Assembly: GCF_020618415.1 (NCBI RefSeq) | Contig: NZ_CP085344.1 | Span: forward strand, 124,001 to 188,000 | Length of the DNA stretch: 64,000 nt | Reading direction: 5' to 3' | DNA from: Cupriavidus sp. MP-37 | Lineage (GTDB): Bacteria; Pseudomonadota; Gammaproteobacteria; Burkholderiales; Burkholderiaceae | Shown: positions 41,667 to 50,138 of the stretch, piece after piece | Numbering within the stretch: the first letter of the stretch is position 1 | How the letters are laid out: each line of letters starts with the position of its first letter | Translations under genes and position numbers: made by a program | The notes under the pieces: generated by a model | Seen by the model: the letters and a program-made list of their open reading frames with translations, nothing else | Told to the model about the DNA's origin: nothing | Database searches by the model: none

Positions 41667-41672
41667 TATAAT
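41667..41672 (+). promoter_or_regulatory. metX promoter -10 box
   Basis: A perfect TATAAT lies 26 bases after the slmA stop. The expected transcription start (about 41679) falls exactly at the 5' edge of the riboswitch. The -35 is weak (TGCAAC at 41643-41648). Confidence 0.75.
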
Positions 41673-41680
41673 TGCCCGGT

Positions 41681-41768
41681 CGCGCCGATTTGATGACTGG
41701 CTTGCGGGCGCGCGGCAGCCACGGACAAGGGTCCGCAAGGCTTGCCACTATAAATGCGGCTAAAGAGG
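41681..41768 (+). ncRNA. SAM-II-like riboswitch with an added hairpin, upstream of metX
   Basis: P1 is CGCGCC (41681-41686) with GGCGCG (41707-41712). The loop between them starts GATTTG and ends CTTGCG, as in the SAM-II consensus I remember. The 3' core ACTATAAATGCGGCTAAAG (41747-41765) matches the SAM-II TAAAnnnnnGCTAAA segment. Between P1 and this core lies an extra hairpin (41714-41746) absent from the compact class. A terminator follows at 41843-41891, which suggests transcription attenuation by S-adenosylmethionine. The class call is from pattern, not a covariance search. Confidence 0.75.
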
Positions 41769-41842
41769 TTGGGTCGGCGCCCCATGCCACCACGGCAGTG
41801 GATGGCGCCGGCACGCGGAATCCCGCAAGGAATCCAGCGAAT

Positions 41843-41891
41843 CCCGACTTGGCTGCGACGCTTGATACGCAAATGCCGGTCGGGTTTTTTT
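41843..41891 (+). terminator. Intrinsic terminator in the metX leader
   Basis: CCCGAC (41843-41848) pairs with GTCGGG (41879-41884), extended by GGC/GCC, followed by seven T residues ending 28 bases before the metX start. Placed after the riboswitch, it is the likely output switch. Another hairpin, CGGCGCC/GGCGCCG (41775-41810), lies between them. Confidence 0.8.
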
Positions 41892-41918
41892 ATGCCCGTT
41901 CGCCACGGGCCGGATTCC

Positions 41919-43100
41919 ATGACTGATGTCGCCCTGCCGACCGCCGCGCCTGCCGCGTTCGACCTGCCGCCAGATTCGGTCGGCGTGGTCGCGCCGCAGC
42001 GCATGCACTTCGCCGAGCCGCTGAAGCTGCGCAACGGCTCGTCCATCGCCGGCTACGACCTGATGGTCGAGACCTACGGCACGCTCAACGCGGCCCGTTC
42101 CAATGCGGTGCTGGTGTGCCACGCGCTGAACGCCTCGCACCATGTCGCCGGGGTCTATGCCGAAGACCCGCGCGACGTGGGCTGGTGGGACAACATGGTC
42201 GGTCCCGGCAAGCCGCTCGATACCAACCGCTTCTTCGTCATCGGCATCAACAACCTGGGCTCGTGCTTCGGCTCGACCGGGCCGATGAGCCTGAACCCGG
42301 CCACCGGCGCGCCTTATGGCGCGGCGTTCCCGGTGGTCACGGTGGAGGACTGGGTCAATGCGCAGGCGCGCGTGGCCGACGCGTTCGGCATCGCGCAGTT
42401 TGCCGCGGTGATGGGCGGCAGCCTGGGCGGCATGCAGGCGGTGGCCTGGAGCCTGATGTACCCGGACCGGCTGCGCCACTGCATCGTGATCGCGTCCACG
42501 CCCAAGCTGTCGGCGCAGAACATCGCCTTCAACGAAGTGGCGCGCAGCGCGATCCTGTCGGACCCCGACTTCCACGGCGGCAACTACTACGCGCACGGGG
42601 TCAAGCCCAAGCGCGGACTGCGCGTGGCACGGATGATCGGCCATATCACCTACCTGTCGGACGAAGACATGGCCGAGAAATTCGGCCGCGAGCTCAAGAG
42701 CGAAGACATCCGCTTCTCGTTCGACGTCGAGTTCCAGGTCGAAAGCTACCTGCGCTACCAGGGCGACAAGTTCGCCGAGTACTTCGACGCCAACACCTAC
42801 CTGCTGATCACGCGCGCGCTCGACTATTTCGATCCCGCGCTGGCGCACGGCGGCGACCTGACGCGCGCGATGGCGCAGACGCAGGCCAGCTTCCTGGTGG
42901 CCAGCTTCGGCACCGACTGGCGCTTTGCGCCCAGCCGCAGCCGCGAGCTGGTCAAGGCGCTGCTGGACAACAAGCGCCCGGTCTCGTACGCCGAGATCGA
43001 CGCGCCGCACGGCCACGACGCCTTCCTGCTCGACGACCCGCGCTATCACAACCTGATGCGCGCCTACTACGACCGCATCGCGGAGGAGATCGGCGCATGA
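41919..43100 (+). CDS. metX: Homoserine O-acyltransferase
   Basis: The start at 41919 gives 393 residues; upstream in-frame codons belong to the riboswitch leader. This alpha/beta hydrolase-fold acyltransferase has [26 protein letters not shown], the nucleophile in [13 protein letters not shown] (Ser168) and the Asp/His region with [13 protein letters not shown]. It makes O-acetyl- (or O-succinyl-) homoserine for methionine synthesis. Which acyl-CoA it uses cannot be read safely. metW follows with a 4-bp overlap. The SAM-II-like leader indicates repression by S-adenosylmethionine. Confidence 0.95.
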   Translation: MTDVALPTAAPAAFDLPPDSVGVVAPQRMHFAEPLKLRNGSSIAGYDLMVETYGTLNAARSNAVLVCHALNASHHVAGVYAEDPRDVGWWDNMVGPGKPLDTNRFFVIGINNLGSCFGSTGPMSLNPATGAPYGAAFPVVTVEDWVNAQARVADAFGIAQFAAVMGGSLGGMQAVAWSLMYPDRLRHCIVIASTPKLSAQNIAFNEVARSAILSDPDFHGGNYYAHGVKPKRGLRVARMIGHITYLSDEDMAEKFGRELKSEDIRFSFDVEFQVESYLRYQGDKFAEYFDANTYLLITRALDYFDPALAHGGDLTRAMAQTQASFLVASFGTDWRFAPSRSRELVKALLDNKRPVSYAEIDAPHGHDAFLLDDPRYHNLMRAYYDRIAEEIGA

Positions 43101-43708
43101 ACGCCCTGGCCAATCCCAATATCCTGGCGCTGCGCCCCGACTTCCGCGCCATCGCGCGCTGGATCGAACCGAATTCCACCGTGCTCGACCTGGGCTGCGG
43201 CGACGGCAGCCTGCTGCGCGTGCTGCAGGACGAGCTCGACGTGCAGGCCTACGGCATCGAGATCCGCGACGAAGGCGTGCTGGCCTGCGCGCAGAAGGGC
43301 GTGCATGTCATCCAGCAGAACCTGGAAGGCGGGCTGGCGCTGTTCGAGGACAAGAGCTTCGACACGGTGATCCTGTCGCAGACGCTGCAGACCATCCACA
43401 ACACCGCGCAGGTGCTGCGCGACACGCTGCGGGTGGGGCGCGAGTGCATCGTCTCGTTCCCCAACTTCGGCTACTGGCCGCACCGGCTGTCGGTGTTCCG
43501 CGGGCGCATGCCGGTGTCGGAATCGCTGCCTTACCAGTGGTACAACACGCCCAACGTGCGCGTGCTGACCATCAGCGATTTCGAGGCGCTGGCGCCCAAG
43601 GTCGGCCTGCGCGTGATCGACCGCGTCGTGATGCACGAGGGCGTGACCGTCAGCTGGGGCGTCAACTGGCGCGGCAGCCTGGCGGTGTACCGGGTCTGCG
43701 CAGCCTGA
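43097..43708 (+). CDS. metW: MetW, methionine biosynthesis methyltransferase-like partner of MetX
   Basis: The 203-residue Rossmann-fold protein has the SAM-binding motif [18 protein letters not shown] near residue 30 and [18 protein letters not shown], the MetW signature, then [17 protein letters not shown]. MetW is paired with MetX in most betaproteobacteria, where it seems needed for MetX activity. The start overlaps the metX stop (ATGA), so the two are translated together. Confidence 0.94.
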   Translation: MNALANPNILALRPDFRAIARWIEPNSTVLDLGCGDGSLLRVLQDELDVQAYGIEIRDEGVLACAQKGVHVIQQNLEGGLALFEDKSFDTVILSQTLQTIHNTAQVLRDTLRVGRECIVSFPNFGYWPHRLSVFRGRMPVSESLPYQWYNTPNVRVLTISDFEALAPKVGLRVIDRVVMHEGVTVSWGVNWRGSLAVYRVCAA

Positions 43709-43718
43709 GCGGCGGCGC

Positions 43719-44147
43719 CTAGGCCGGCAGCGCGCCGGCCTGGTACTGCGCCGCGAATTCCGCCGATGGCGGGATCGGCTTGATGATGTCGATCAGCACG
43801 CCGTTGGGATCGGCGGTAATGAAATGCCGCTGGCCGAAGGCTTCGTCGCGCAGCGGCTGCAGGATCGGCAGCCCGGCCGCGCGCAGGCGCTCATGCAGGG
43901 CGTCCGGGTCTTCCACCTCGAAGTTCAGCAGCAATCCCTGCGCACGCTGGCCACGGGCCGGCGCGGGGATGGTCGCGTGGCTGCCGTCGAGCACGGCGAG
44001 GTTGACCGACGGCTGGTCCGCCAGCTGCAGATGGACATACCAGTCGCTGGCGAACAAGGCCGTGAAGCCGAAATGTCGCTGGTAAAACGCGGCCGACCCC
44101 GCCACGTCGGTGGTCATGATGACGGGGTAATAGCTGGTGACTTTCAT
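43719..44147 (-). CDS. VOC (glyoxalase/bleomycin resistance-like) protein
   Basis: The 142-residue protein has paired beta-alpha-beta-beta-beta modules: [21 protein letters not shown] at the start and [20 protein letters not shown] then [18 protein letters not shown] in the second half. The HLQL, EVED and DIIKP positions supply possible metal ligands. It is probably a small-molecule resistance or isomerase protein. It is divergent from a TetR gene, and two copies of an operator-like sequence lie between them, so TetR likely represses it. Confidence 0.88.
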   Translation of the reverse strand: MKVTSYYPVIMTTDVAGSAAFYQRHFGFTALFASDWYVHLQLADQPSVNLAVLDGSHATIPAPARGQRAQGLLLNFEVEDPDALHERLRAAGLPILQPLRDEAFGQRHFITADPNGVLIDIIKPIPPSAEFAAQYQAGALPA

Positions 44148-44166
44148 GGGCGACTCCTCGTTTCAA

Positions 44167-44217
44167 AAACATGCAGGCTGTATGTATTTAGAAGAATAAG
44201 ATACAGGCTGCATGTTT
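44167..44217. promoter_or_regulatory. Duplicated TetR-type operator between the VOC and TetR genes
   Basis: Left copy AAACATGCAGGCTGTAT (44167-44183) and right copy ATACAGGCTGCATGTTT (44201-44217) are inverted repeats matching at 16 of 17 positions. Each copy is itself a near-palindrome around CAGGCTG. TAAGAT at 44197-44202 may be the plus-strand -10 box. Binding here would block both divergent promoters. Confidence 0.8.
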
Positions 44218-44233
44218 GCAAGGAAACCGAAGC

Positions 44234-44824
44234 GTGGCCCGAACCAACCGCGAACGTACCGAAGCCACCCGCCAGGCGCTGACGGATGCCGCGCGCGCGC
44301 TCTTTGTCAGCCGCGGCTACGCCGACACGTCCACGCCTGACGTCTGCGCCGCCGCCGGCATCACGCGCGGTGCGCTGTACCACCACTTTGCCGACAAGCG
44401 CGACCTGTTCCGCCACGTGCTGGCCGAGGAAGCGGCGGCCGTCGCCGCCGACATCGAAGCCGCCACGCCGGCGGGGCAGGATCCTGCCGAAGCGCTGCTC
44501 GGCGGCGCGCAGGCATACCTTCAGGCGATGACGGTGCCCGGCCGTACCCGCCTGCTGCTGGTGGAAGGCCCGGCGGTGCTGGGATTGCGCGAGATGCTGG
44601 CCCTCGACGAGGCCAACGCGGCCCGCACGCTGCGCGACGGGCTGGAGGCCGCGGGCGTGGACGCAGGCGGCGTGGCGCCGCTGCTGTCGGCGGCCTTCGA
44701 CCGTGCCGCGCTGGAGATCGAGGCCGGCGCCGATGCCACCCGCGTGCGCGACGCGATGCTGTGGCTGCTGCGCCGTGTGCTCGGGCAAGGCGGGGACAGG
44801 GCCCGGGGACCGGCGGCTTCCTAG
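44234..44824 (+). CDS. TetR/AcrR-family repressor
   Basis: The GTG at 44234 is preceded by AAGGAAA with 7-nt spacing. The 196-residue protein begins with basic residues and a TetR helix-turn-helix: DTSTPDVCAAAGITRGALYHHFADKRDLFRHVL. The C-terminal ligand domain is variable. It most likely represses itself and the divergent VOC gene through the twin operator at 44167-44217. Its stop overlaps the convergent LysR stop by 4 bp (CTAG). Confidence 0.9.
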   Translation: MARTNRERTEATRQALTDAARALFVSRGYADTSTPDVCAAAGITRGALYHHFADKRDLFRHVLAEEAAAVAADIEAATPAGQDPAEALLGGAQAYLQAMTVPGRTRLLLVEGPAVLGLREMLALDEANAARTLRDGLEAAGVDAGGVAPLLSAAFDRAALEIEAGADATRVRDAMLWLLRRVLGQGGDRARGPAAS

Positions 44825-45735
44825 CGCGGCGCGTCGCCGGCGCTGCCGGCCAGATGGTCGACAAAGGCCCGGACCTTGGGCGGCACGTGCCGCGTCGGCG
44901 TGTACACGGCGTACGCCGTGCCGATGTAGGGCTCGAGGATGTCCCAATCGCTCAGCACGGTGACGACCCGGCCCCGCTCCAGCGCATCGCCCAGCGAGAA
45001 ATCCGGCACCAGCCCGATGCCGGCATCGCGCTCGACCATGCTCATGATCGCCAGGCTGTTGTTCAGCGTCAGGCGCGGCGGGATGCGCACCTCCACCTTG
45101 TCGCCGCCGGCCCGGTGGCGCAGCGTCCAGCGCTCGCCGAAATTGCCGTAGCCCAGGTACAGGCAGCGGGCCGCCGGCAGGTCGGCGGGCGTGGCCGGCG
45201 CGCCGTGGCGGGCCAGGTAAGCGGGGGAGGCCACCAGCCGGTAGCGCACCTCGCGCAGCGGGCGCGCCGCGAGGCCGGGGGCCAGTTCACGCGCGATGCG
45301 CACGGCCACGTCGAGGCCCTCTTCGACCAGGTCGACCATGCGGTCGGCCAGCGTCAGCTGCAGGTCCAGTCCCGGGTATTTCGCCAGCAACGCCGGCAGC
45401 CGCGGCGCCAGCCACGCTTGCCCGAACGAGACCGGCGCGCTCACGCGCAGCACGCCGTGCGGCGCGCCGCCATGCTCGCCGGCCAGCGCGGTGACCTCGC
45501 GCGCGGCGGCGGTCATGCGCGCGCAGGCGGCATAGACCGACTGGCCCAACTCGGTCAGTGCGAACGCGCGCGTGGTCCGCTGCAGCAGGCTCGCGCCGAG
45601 CCGGGCCTCGAGCCGGGAGACATGGCGGCTGACCGCCGACGGCGTCATGCCGAGGTCTTGCGCGGCCGCCGAGAAGCTGCCGCACTCGACTACGCGCGCA
45701 AACACCGCCATCGCATTGAGTGGCGTATCCAGCAT
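44821..45735 (-). CDS. LysR-family regulator (AaeR/DsdC-like, CrgA branch)
   Basis: The 304-residue protein has the N-terminal helix-turn-helix CGSFSAAAQDLGMTPSAVSRHVSRLEARLGASLLQRTTR, typical of the CrgA/PP2 branch, and a periplasmic-binding-like effector domain from GVLRVSAPVSFGQAWLAPRLP. It diverges from an EamA transporter gene. An inverted repeat TTTGAC-CTCTA-GTCAAA lies 16 bases upstream of its start. Confidence 0.92.
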   Translation of the reverse strand: MLDTPLNAMAVFARVVECGSFSAAAQDLGMTPSAVSRHVSRLEARLGASLLQRTTRAFALTELGQSVYAACARMTAAAREVTALAGEHGGAPHGVLRVSAPVSFGQAWLAPRLPALLAKYPGLDLQLTLADRMVDLVEEGLDVAVRIARELAPGLAARPLREVRYRLVASPAYLARHGAPATPADLPAARCLYLGYGNFGERWTLRHRAGGDKVEVRIPPRLTLNNSLAIMSMVERDAGIGLVPDFSLGDALERGRVVTVLSDWDILEPYIGTAYAVYTPTRHVPPKVRAFVDHLAGSAGDAPR

Positions 45736-45750
45736 GGCGAATCTCCTGTC

Positions 45751-45767
45751 TTTGACCTCTAGTCAAA
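45751..45767. promoter_or_regulatory. Candidate LysR operator
   Basis: TTTGAC-CTCTA-GTCAAA is a perfect 6-bp-arm inverted repeat that includes the T-N11-A pattern. It lies between the divergent LysR and EamA genes and probably serves both. Confidence 0.7.
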
Positions 45768-45846
45768 TACTAATTGAGTCATGGCTGTATTGTTGACTTC
45801 CGTGACGGGTGGAACAATGCGGCCATTGGCTAAACCGGAGTTCCTC

Positions 45847-46734
45847 ATGCCTTCGCAACAATCCCGGCCGGGCGGCACCTGGCGCATGGCCGCCGCCATG
45901 GTGCTGTCGGGCACCATCGGCTGGTTCGTGGTGACCAGCGGCCAGCCGCCGCTGGATGTGGTGTTCTTCCGCTGCCTGTTCGGCGGCGCCGCGCTGCTGG
46001 GCGTGCTGACCCTGCAGCGCGGCTGGGTGCGCATGACCCGCGCGCAGGCCGGCTGGCTGGCGCTGGGCGGCGTCACGCTGGTGCTCAACTGGCTGGCGCT
46101 GTTCTCGGCGTATGCGTACAGCGGCATCGCCATCGCCACGGTGGTCTACCACACCCAGCCGTTCTTCCTGCTGTTGCTGACGTCGGTGCTGCAGCGCGAG
46201 CCGTTCCCGTTCGCGCGGCTGCCATGGCTGGTGCTGGCCTTCGCCGGCGTCATGCTGATCACCGGGCTCGAGCACGGCGGCGGGGGCGCGTCGATGCTGG
46301 CCGGCATCGGCCTTGGCCTGCTGGCGGCACTGCTGTACGCCGTGACGACGCTGGCCACGCGGCGGTTGCAGGCGATCCCGCCAGGCCAGATCGCGGGGCT
46401 GCAGATGGTGCTGGGCGTGCTGATGCTGGCACCGCTGGCACATCCGGCGGCGGGCACATATAGCGGCGGCACCTGGGCGGCGCTGCTGGCGCTGGGGCTG
46501 GTGCATACCGGCGTGATGTACACGCTGTTGTATGGCGCCTTCCAGCGGCTGTCGGTGGTGTCGATCGCGACGCTGTCGTTCATCTACCCGCTGGTGGCGA
46601 TCGTGATCGACGTGATGGTGTTCGGCGTGGTGCTGGGGCCGCTGCAGGTGGCCGGCATGGCGCTGGTGCTGCTGGGCGTGGTGGCCAACCAGCTTGGCTG
46701 GGCGCTGCCGTTGCGGCGGCGGGCGCAGGGGTGA
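45847..46734 (+). CDS. EamA/DMT-family transporter
   Basis: The start at 45847 (GGAG at 45838) gives 295 residues; an upstream Met would add 22 residues within the promoter. About ten transmembrane helices in two EamA repeats are visible, with FFRCLFGGAALLGVL and GIAIATVVYHTQPFFLLLL in the first and TLSFIYPLVAIVIDVMVFG in the second. It probably exports a metabolite or drug. Its control is likely by the divergent LysR protein. Confidence 0.9.
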   Translation: MPSQQSRPGGTWRMAAAMVLSGTIGWFVVTSGQPPLDVVFFRCLFGGAALLGVLTLQRGWVRMTRAQAGWLALGGVTLVLNWLALFSAYAYSGIAIATVVYHTQPFFLLLLTSVLQREPFPFARLPWLVLAFAGVMLITGLEHGGGGASMLAGIGLGLLAALLYAVTTLATRRLQAIPPGQIAGLQMVLGVLMLAPLAHPAAGTYSGGTWAALLALGLVHTGVMYTLLYGAFQRLSVVSIATLSFIYPLVAIVIDVMVFGVVLGPLQVAGMALVLLGVVANQLGWALPLRRRAQG

Positions 46735-46818
46735 TGCAGAGGACGCGGCTTGGTTTGGGCGGGCGAACGGTCGCGCTTGACCGGAACGCTGACTACGGTT
46801 AGTGTAGGCAGCTAAAGC

Positions 46819-46830
46819 GAACGATCGTTC
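46819..46830. promoter_or_regulatory. Perfect 12-bp palindrome upstream of the TesB-like gene
   Basis: GAACGATCGTTC lies 30 bases before the thioesterase start, in the position of a repressor site. It resembles TetR-family operators of fatty-acid genes, but the cognate regulator is not visible in this window. Confidence 0.5.
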
Positions 46831-46859
46831 TATTCCAACGAAACCAGCCTGCTTCCGCC

Positions 46860-47708
46860 ATGTCCACTGCGCCCCAGATCCACGCCGCCGCTGCCGCGAG
46901 CGCGCTCCATCCCTTCGACGACGCGCTGGCACTGGTGCCGGCCGGCGAGCACCGCTTCCAGGGCCGCACCACGCCGGCGTACTGGAACATGATCGGTCCG
47001 TTTGGCGGCATCACCGCCGCCACGCTGCTGCAGGCGGCGATAAACCATCCGCAGCGCGTGGGCGAGCCGGTGTCGCTGACCGTCAACTTTGCCGGGCCGA
47101 TCGCCGAGGGGCCGTTCGAGATCGAGGCGCGTCCGGTCCGCACCAACCGCTCGACCCAGCACTGGATACTGGAACTGCGCCAGGGCGATGCCGTCGCCAC
47201 CACCGCCACCGCGATGTTTGCGCTGCGGCGCGACACCTGGGCCTGCGGCGAGGCGGTGATGCCGGAGGTGCCGGCTGCCGACGCGCTGCCGCCCATGGGC
47301 GGGTTTGCGCCGGTGCGCTGGCTCAAGGCTTACGACATGCGGCCGGTGCGCGGCGCCAAGCCCACCGCCGAGGCCGGCACCGAACACCCGGACAGCCTGA
47401 CCCAGTTCTGGCTGCGCGACGCGCCGGCGCGCACGCCGGACTTTGCCGCGGTGGCGGCGTGGGCCGACAGCTTCTACCCGCGCATCTTCCTCAAGCGCGC
47501 GGGCTTCGTGCCGGCCGGCACGGTGTCGATGACCACGTATTTCCACGCCGACGCGGCCACGCTGGCCGCGCTGGGCGACAGCCATGTGCTCGCCAGCGCG
47601 CAGGCGCAGGTGTTCCGGCAGGGCTTCTTCGACCAGCGCGCGCAGCTGTGGAGCGCCGCGGGCGAGCTGATCGCCAGCTCGCACCAGATCGTCTACTACA
47701 AGGAATAG
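46860..47708 (+). CDS. TesB-like acyl-CoA thioesterase (double hot-dog)
   Basis: The 282-residue protein has two hot-dog domains. The first has YWNMIGPFGGITAATLLQAA and VSLTVNFAGPIAEGPFEIEA; the second has FYPRIFLKRAGFVPAGTVSMTTYFHADAATL and ASAQAQVFRQGFFDQRAQLWS. This matches the 4HBT_3/TesB-like group that hydrolyses medium to long acyl-CoAs. A palindrome upstream hints at regulation by a fatty-acid or acyl-CoA responsive repressor. Confidence 0.86.
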   Translation: MSTAPQIHAAAAASALHPFDDALALVPAGEHRFQGRTTPAYWNMIGPFGGITAATLLQAAINHPQRVGEPVSLTVNFAGPIAEGPFEIEARPVRTNRSTQHWILELRQGDAVATTATAMFALRRDTWACGEAVMPEVPAADALPPMGGFAPVRWLKAYDMRPVRGAKPTAEAGTEHPDSLTQFWLRDAPARTPDFAAVAAWADSFYPRIFLKRAGFVPAGTVSMTTYFHADAATLAALGDSHVLASAQAQVFRQGFFDQRAQLWSAAGELIASSHQIVYYKE

Positions 47709-47719
47709 TTTCGGGCCGT

Positions 47720-48979
47720 TCAGGCCACCGCTTCGCGCGCCTGGGCCTCGTAGCGGTGCACGGTGTGGCGCATCGCCCAGAGCAGCATCACGCCGGGCAG
47801 CGCCACCGCCACGGTGCCGAGATAGAACGGCGCCCAGCCCCAGGCCTCGACCATATAGCCCGAGGTGGGCCCCACGTAGACCCGGCCCACCGACGCCAGC
47901 GCCGACAGCAGCGCGTACTGCGTGGCCGAGAACGAGCGGTTGCACAGCGTCATCAGCAGCGCGACGAAGGCCGCCGTGCCCATGCCGCCGCACAGGTTCT
48001 CGACCGCGATGGTCGCGCCCATGGTCCACAGGTGCGGCGGGGTCACCGCCAGGATCCAGTAGCCCAGGTTCGACACGGCCTGCAGCACGCCGAACAGCAT
48101 CAGCGAGCGGTACAGGCCCAGCCGCACCATCAGCGTGCCGCCAAACAGCGCGCCAAGGATGGTGGCGGCCAGCCCCAGCGTCTTGTTGACGATGCCGACC
48201 TCGCCCGCGGAAAAGCCGGCACCGCGGATCAGGAAGGTGGTCGACAGGCTGCCGGCGAAGGCGTCGCCAAGCTTGTACAGCACGATCAGCAGCAATAGCC
48301 ACCAGGCCCCCGGACGCGCGAAGAAGTCGCGCAGCGGGCCCACCACCGCCTCTTCCAGCGAGCGCGGCGCGCGCGCGGGCACGTCCGGCTCCGGCGCCCA
48401 CAGCAGCGTCAGGATGCCCACGCCCATCAGCGCCGCCATCAGCAGGTAGGTCTGCTGCCAGCCCAGCACGCGGTCCGCCAGCCACAGCGCCAGGCCGCCC
48501 GAGACCAGCATCGCCAGCCGGTAGCCCAGCACCTTGACCGCGGCGCCGGCGCCGCGCTCGGGCGGGCGCAGCACGTCGGTGCTGTAGGCGTCGAAGACGA
48601 TGTCCTGCGAGGCCGACAGGAATGCCACCAGCGTGGCCAGCGCCGCCAGCATCCACAGTCCCTGCTGCGGCGGGCAGAACGCCATGCCGGCGATGCCCAG
48701 CACCAGCCCGACCTGCGTCAGCAGCAGCCAGCCGCGCCGGCGTCCCATCAGCGGCGGCGTGTAGCGGTCCATCAGCGGCGCCCACAGGAACTTGAAGATA
48801 TAGGCCTGGCCCACCAGCGAGAAAAAGCCGATGGTCTTGATATCGAGCCCTTCGACCGTCATCCACGCCTGCAAGGTGCCCGAAGTCAGCGCCAGCGGCA
48901 GGCCGGAGGCAAAGCCCAGCATCAGCATGGCGCCGATGCGGCGGTTGCGGAAGATATCGAGATAGGTCTGGAAATTCAT
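47720..48979 (-). CDS. ampG: AmpG-like muropeptide MFS permease
   Basis: The 419-residue protein begins NRRIGAMLMLGFASGLPLALTSGTLQAWM, the characteristic AmpG opening, with QAYIFKFLWAPLMDRY and SASQDIVFDAYSTDVL (the conserved intramembrane charged residues). About 12 helices are present. AmpG imports anhydro-muropeptides for cell-wall recycling, and changes in that flow induce AmpC beta-lactamases in relatives. No ampC, ampR or ampD is nearby. Confidence 0.92.
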   Translation of the reverse strand: MNFQTYLDIFRNRRIGAMLMLGFASGLPLALTSGTLQAWMTVEGLDIKTIGFFSLVGQAYIFKFLWAPLMDRYTPPLMGRRRGWLLLTQVGLVLGIAGMAFCPPQQGLWMLAALATLVAFLSASQDIVFDAYSTDVLRPPERGAGAAVKVLGYRLAMLVSGGLALWLADRVLGWQQTYLLMAALMGVGILTLLWAPEPDVPARAPRSLEEAVVGPLRDFFARPGAWWLLLLIVLYKLGDAFAGSLSTTFLIRGAGFSAGEVGIVNKTLGLAATILGALFGGTLMVRLGLYRSLMLFGVLQAVSNLGYWILAVTPPHLWTMGATIAVENLCGGMGTAAFVALLMTLCNRSFSATQYALLSALASVGRVYVGPTSGYMVEAWGWAPFYLGTVAVALPGVMLLWAMRHTVHRYEAQAREAVA

Positions 48980-49076
48980 GGATGGGGCAGCGGTGTGCCG
49001 CCCGCGCGGCTGCGCGGGCGCCGTGTATTATTGCACCACCTGTTTGCCCACTCCGCTTGCGCCCAAGGAATCGCAC

Positions 49077-50045
49077 ATGCTTCGCCGCCTGCAAGGTGTT
49101 CAGCGTCCCTCCCGACTGCGGCTGGTCCGCGCGCTGGCGCTGGCCGCGGCCGTGCTGCCGCTCGGCTGGAGCCTGCCGGCGCCGGCGCAGCCGCAGGACC
49201 CCGGCGCCGGCGGCATCCGCCTCAACCCCGGCGGCTCCGCGGTGCGCAACATCGTGCCCGCCGAGGTGATCGAGCAGCAGGCCGTGCAGGAGTACGAGCA
49301 GCTCAAGCAGGAGGCCATCGCCAAGCGCGCCCTGGCACCCGACAATCATCCGCAGCTGGTGCGCCTGCGCGCCATCGGCAAGCGCCTGCTGCCGCAGACC
49401 GCGCGCTGGAACGAGCGCGCGCGGCAATGGCAGTGGGAAATCAACCTGATCGGCTCGAAGCAGGTCAATGCGTTCTGCATGCCGGGCGGCAAGATCGCGG
49501 TCTATACCGGGCTGCTCGACCAGCTCAAGCTGACCGACGACGAAGTCGCCATGGTGATGGGGCACGAGATCGCCCACGCGTTGCAGGAGCACGCGCGCGA
49601 GCGCGCCGCCAAGTCCGAGATCACCAACCTGGGTGCCAACGTGATCTCGCAGCTGTTCGGCTTCGGCAACCTCGGCAATATGGCGTTGGGCACGGGCGCG
49701 CACCTGCTGACGCTGCGCTTTTCACGCTCGGACGAGTCCGAGGCGGACCTGATCGGCATGGACATCGCCGCGCGCGCCGGCTACGATCCGCGCGCGGCGG
49801 TGTCGCTGTGGCAGAAGATGGGCAAGGTCTCGCAGTCCGGGGCCGAGTTCCTGTCGACCCATCCGTCCGGGCGCAGCCGCATCGCCGACCTGCAAAAGCA
49901 TCTGCCCGAGGTGCTGCCGCTGTACGCGCGCGCGCTCCACACCACGGTCGACAAGCTGCCGCCTTACCGCCCTAATGTGGCCGGACTGGGCGATGCGCCG
50001 GTGGATGCCGGCGACGAGGACCGGCAAAAGCCGCTGAAGCGCTGA
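49077..50045 (+). CDS. M48-family metalloprotease, exported (LoiP/BepA-like)
   Basis: The start at 49077 gives 322 residues with a signal peptide (LRLVRALALAAAVLPLGWSL, cleavage near APAQ). The zinc site is MVMGHEIAHALQEHARE (HExxH near residue 163), with the third ligand Glu in DESEADLIGMDIAARAGYD. It lacks the TPR tail of BepA, so a LoiP-like protease is the nearer model. It probably degrades misassembled outer-membrane proteins. AAGGAATC precedes the ATG. Confidence 0.92.
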   Translation: MLRRLQGVQRPSRLRLVRALALAAAVLPLGWSLPAPAQPQDPGAGGIRLNPGGSAVRNIVPAEVIEQQAVQEYEQLKQEAIAKRALAPDNHPQLVRLRAIGKRLLPQTARWNERARQWQWEINLIGSKQVNAFCMPGGKIAVYTGLLDQLKLTDDEVAMVMGHEIAHALQEHARERAAKSEITNLGANVISQLFGFGNLGNMALGTGAHLLTLRFSRSDESEADLIGMDIAARAGYDPRAAVSLWQKMGKVSQSGAEFLSTHPSGRSRIADLQKHLPEVLPLYARALHTTVDKLPPYRPNVAGLGDAPVDAGDEDRQKPLKR

Positions 50046-50138
50046 ACGGCGTTTTGGCGCCCCGCGCCGCCTTCGGGGCATCGCCTCGATGGCTTGAAAC
50101 CGGCGCCGGGACAATGCGACAACCTCAGGGGGACCCGC

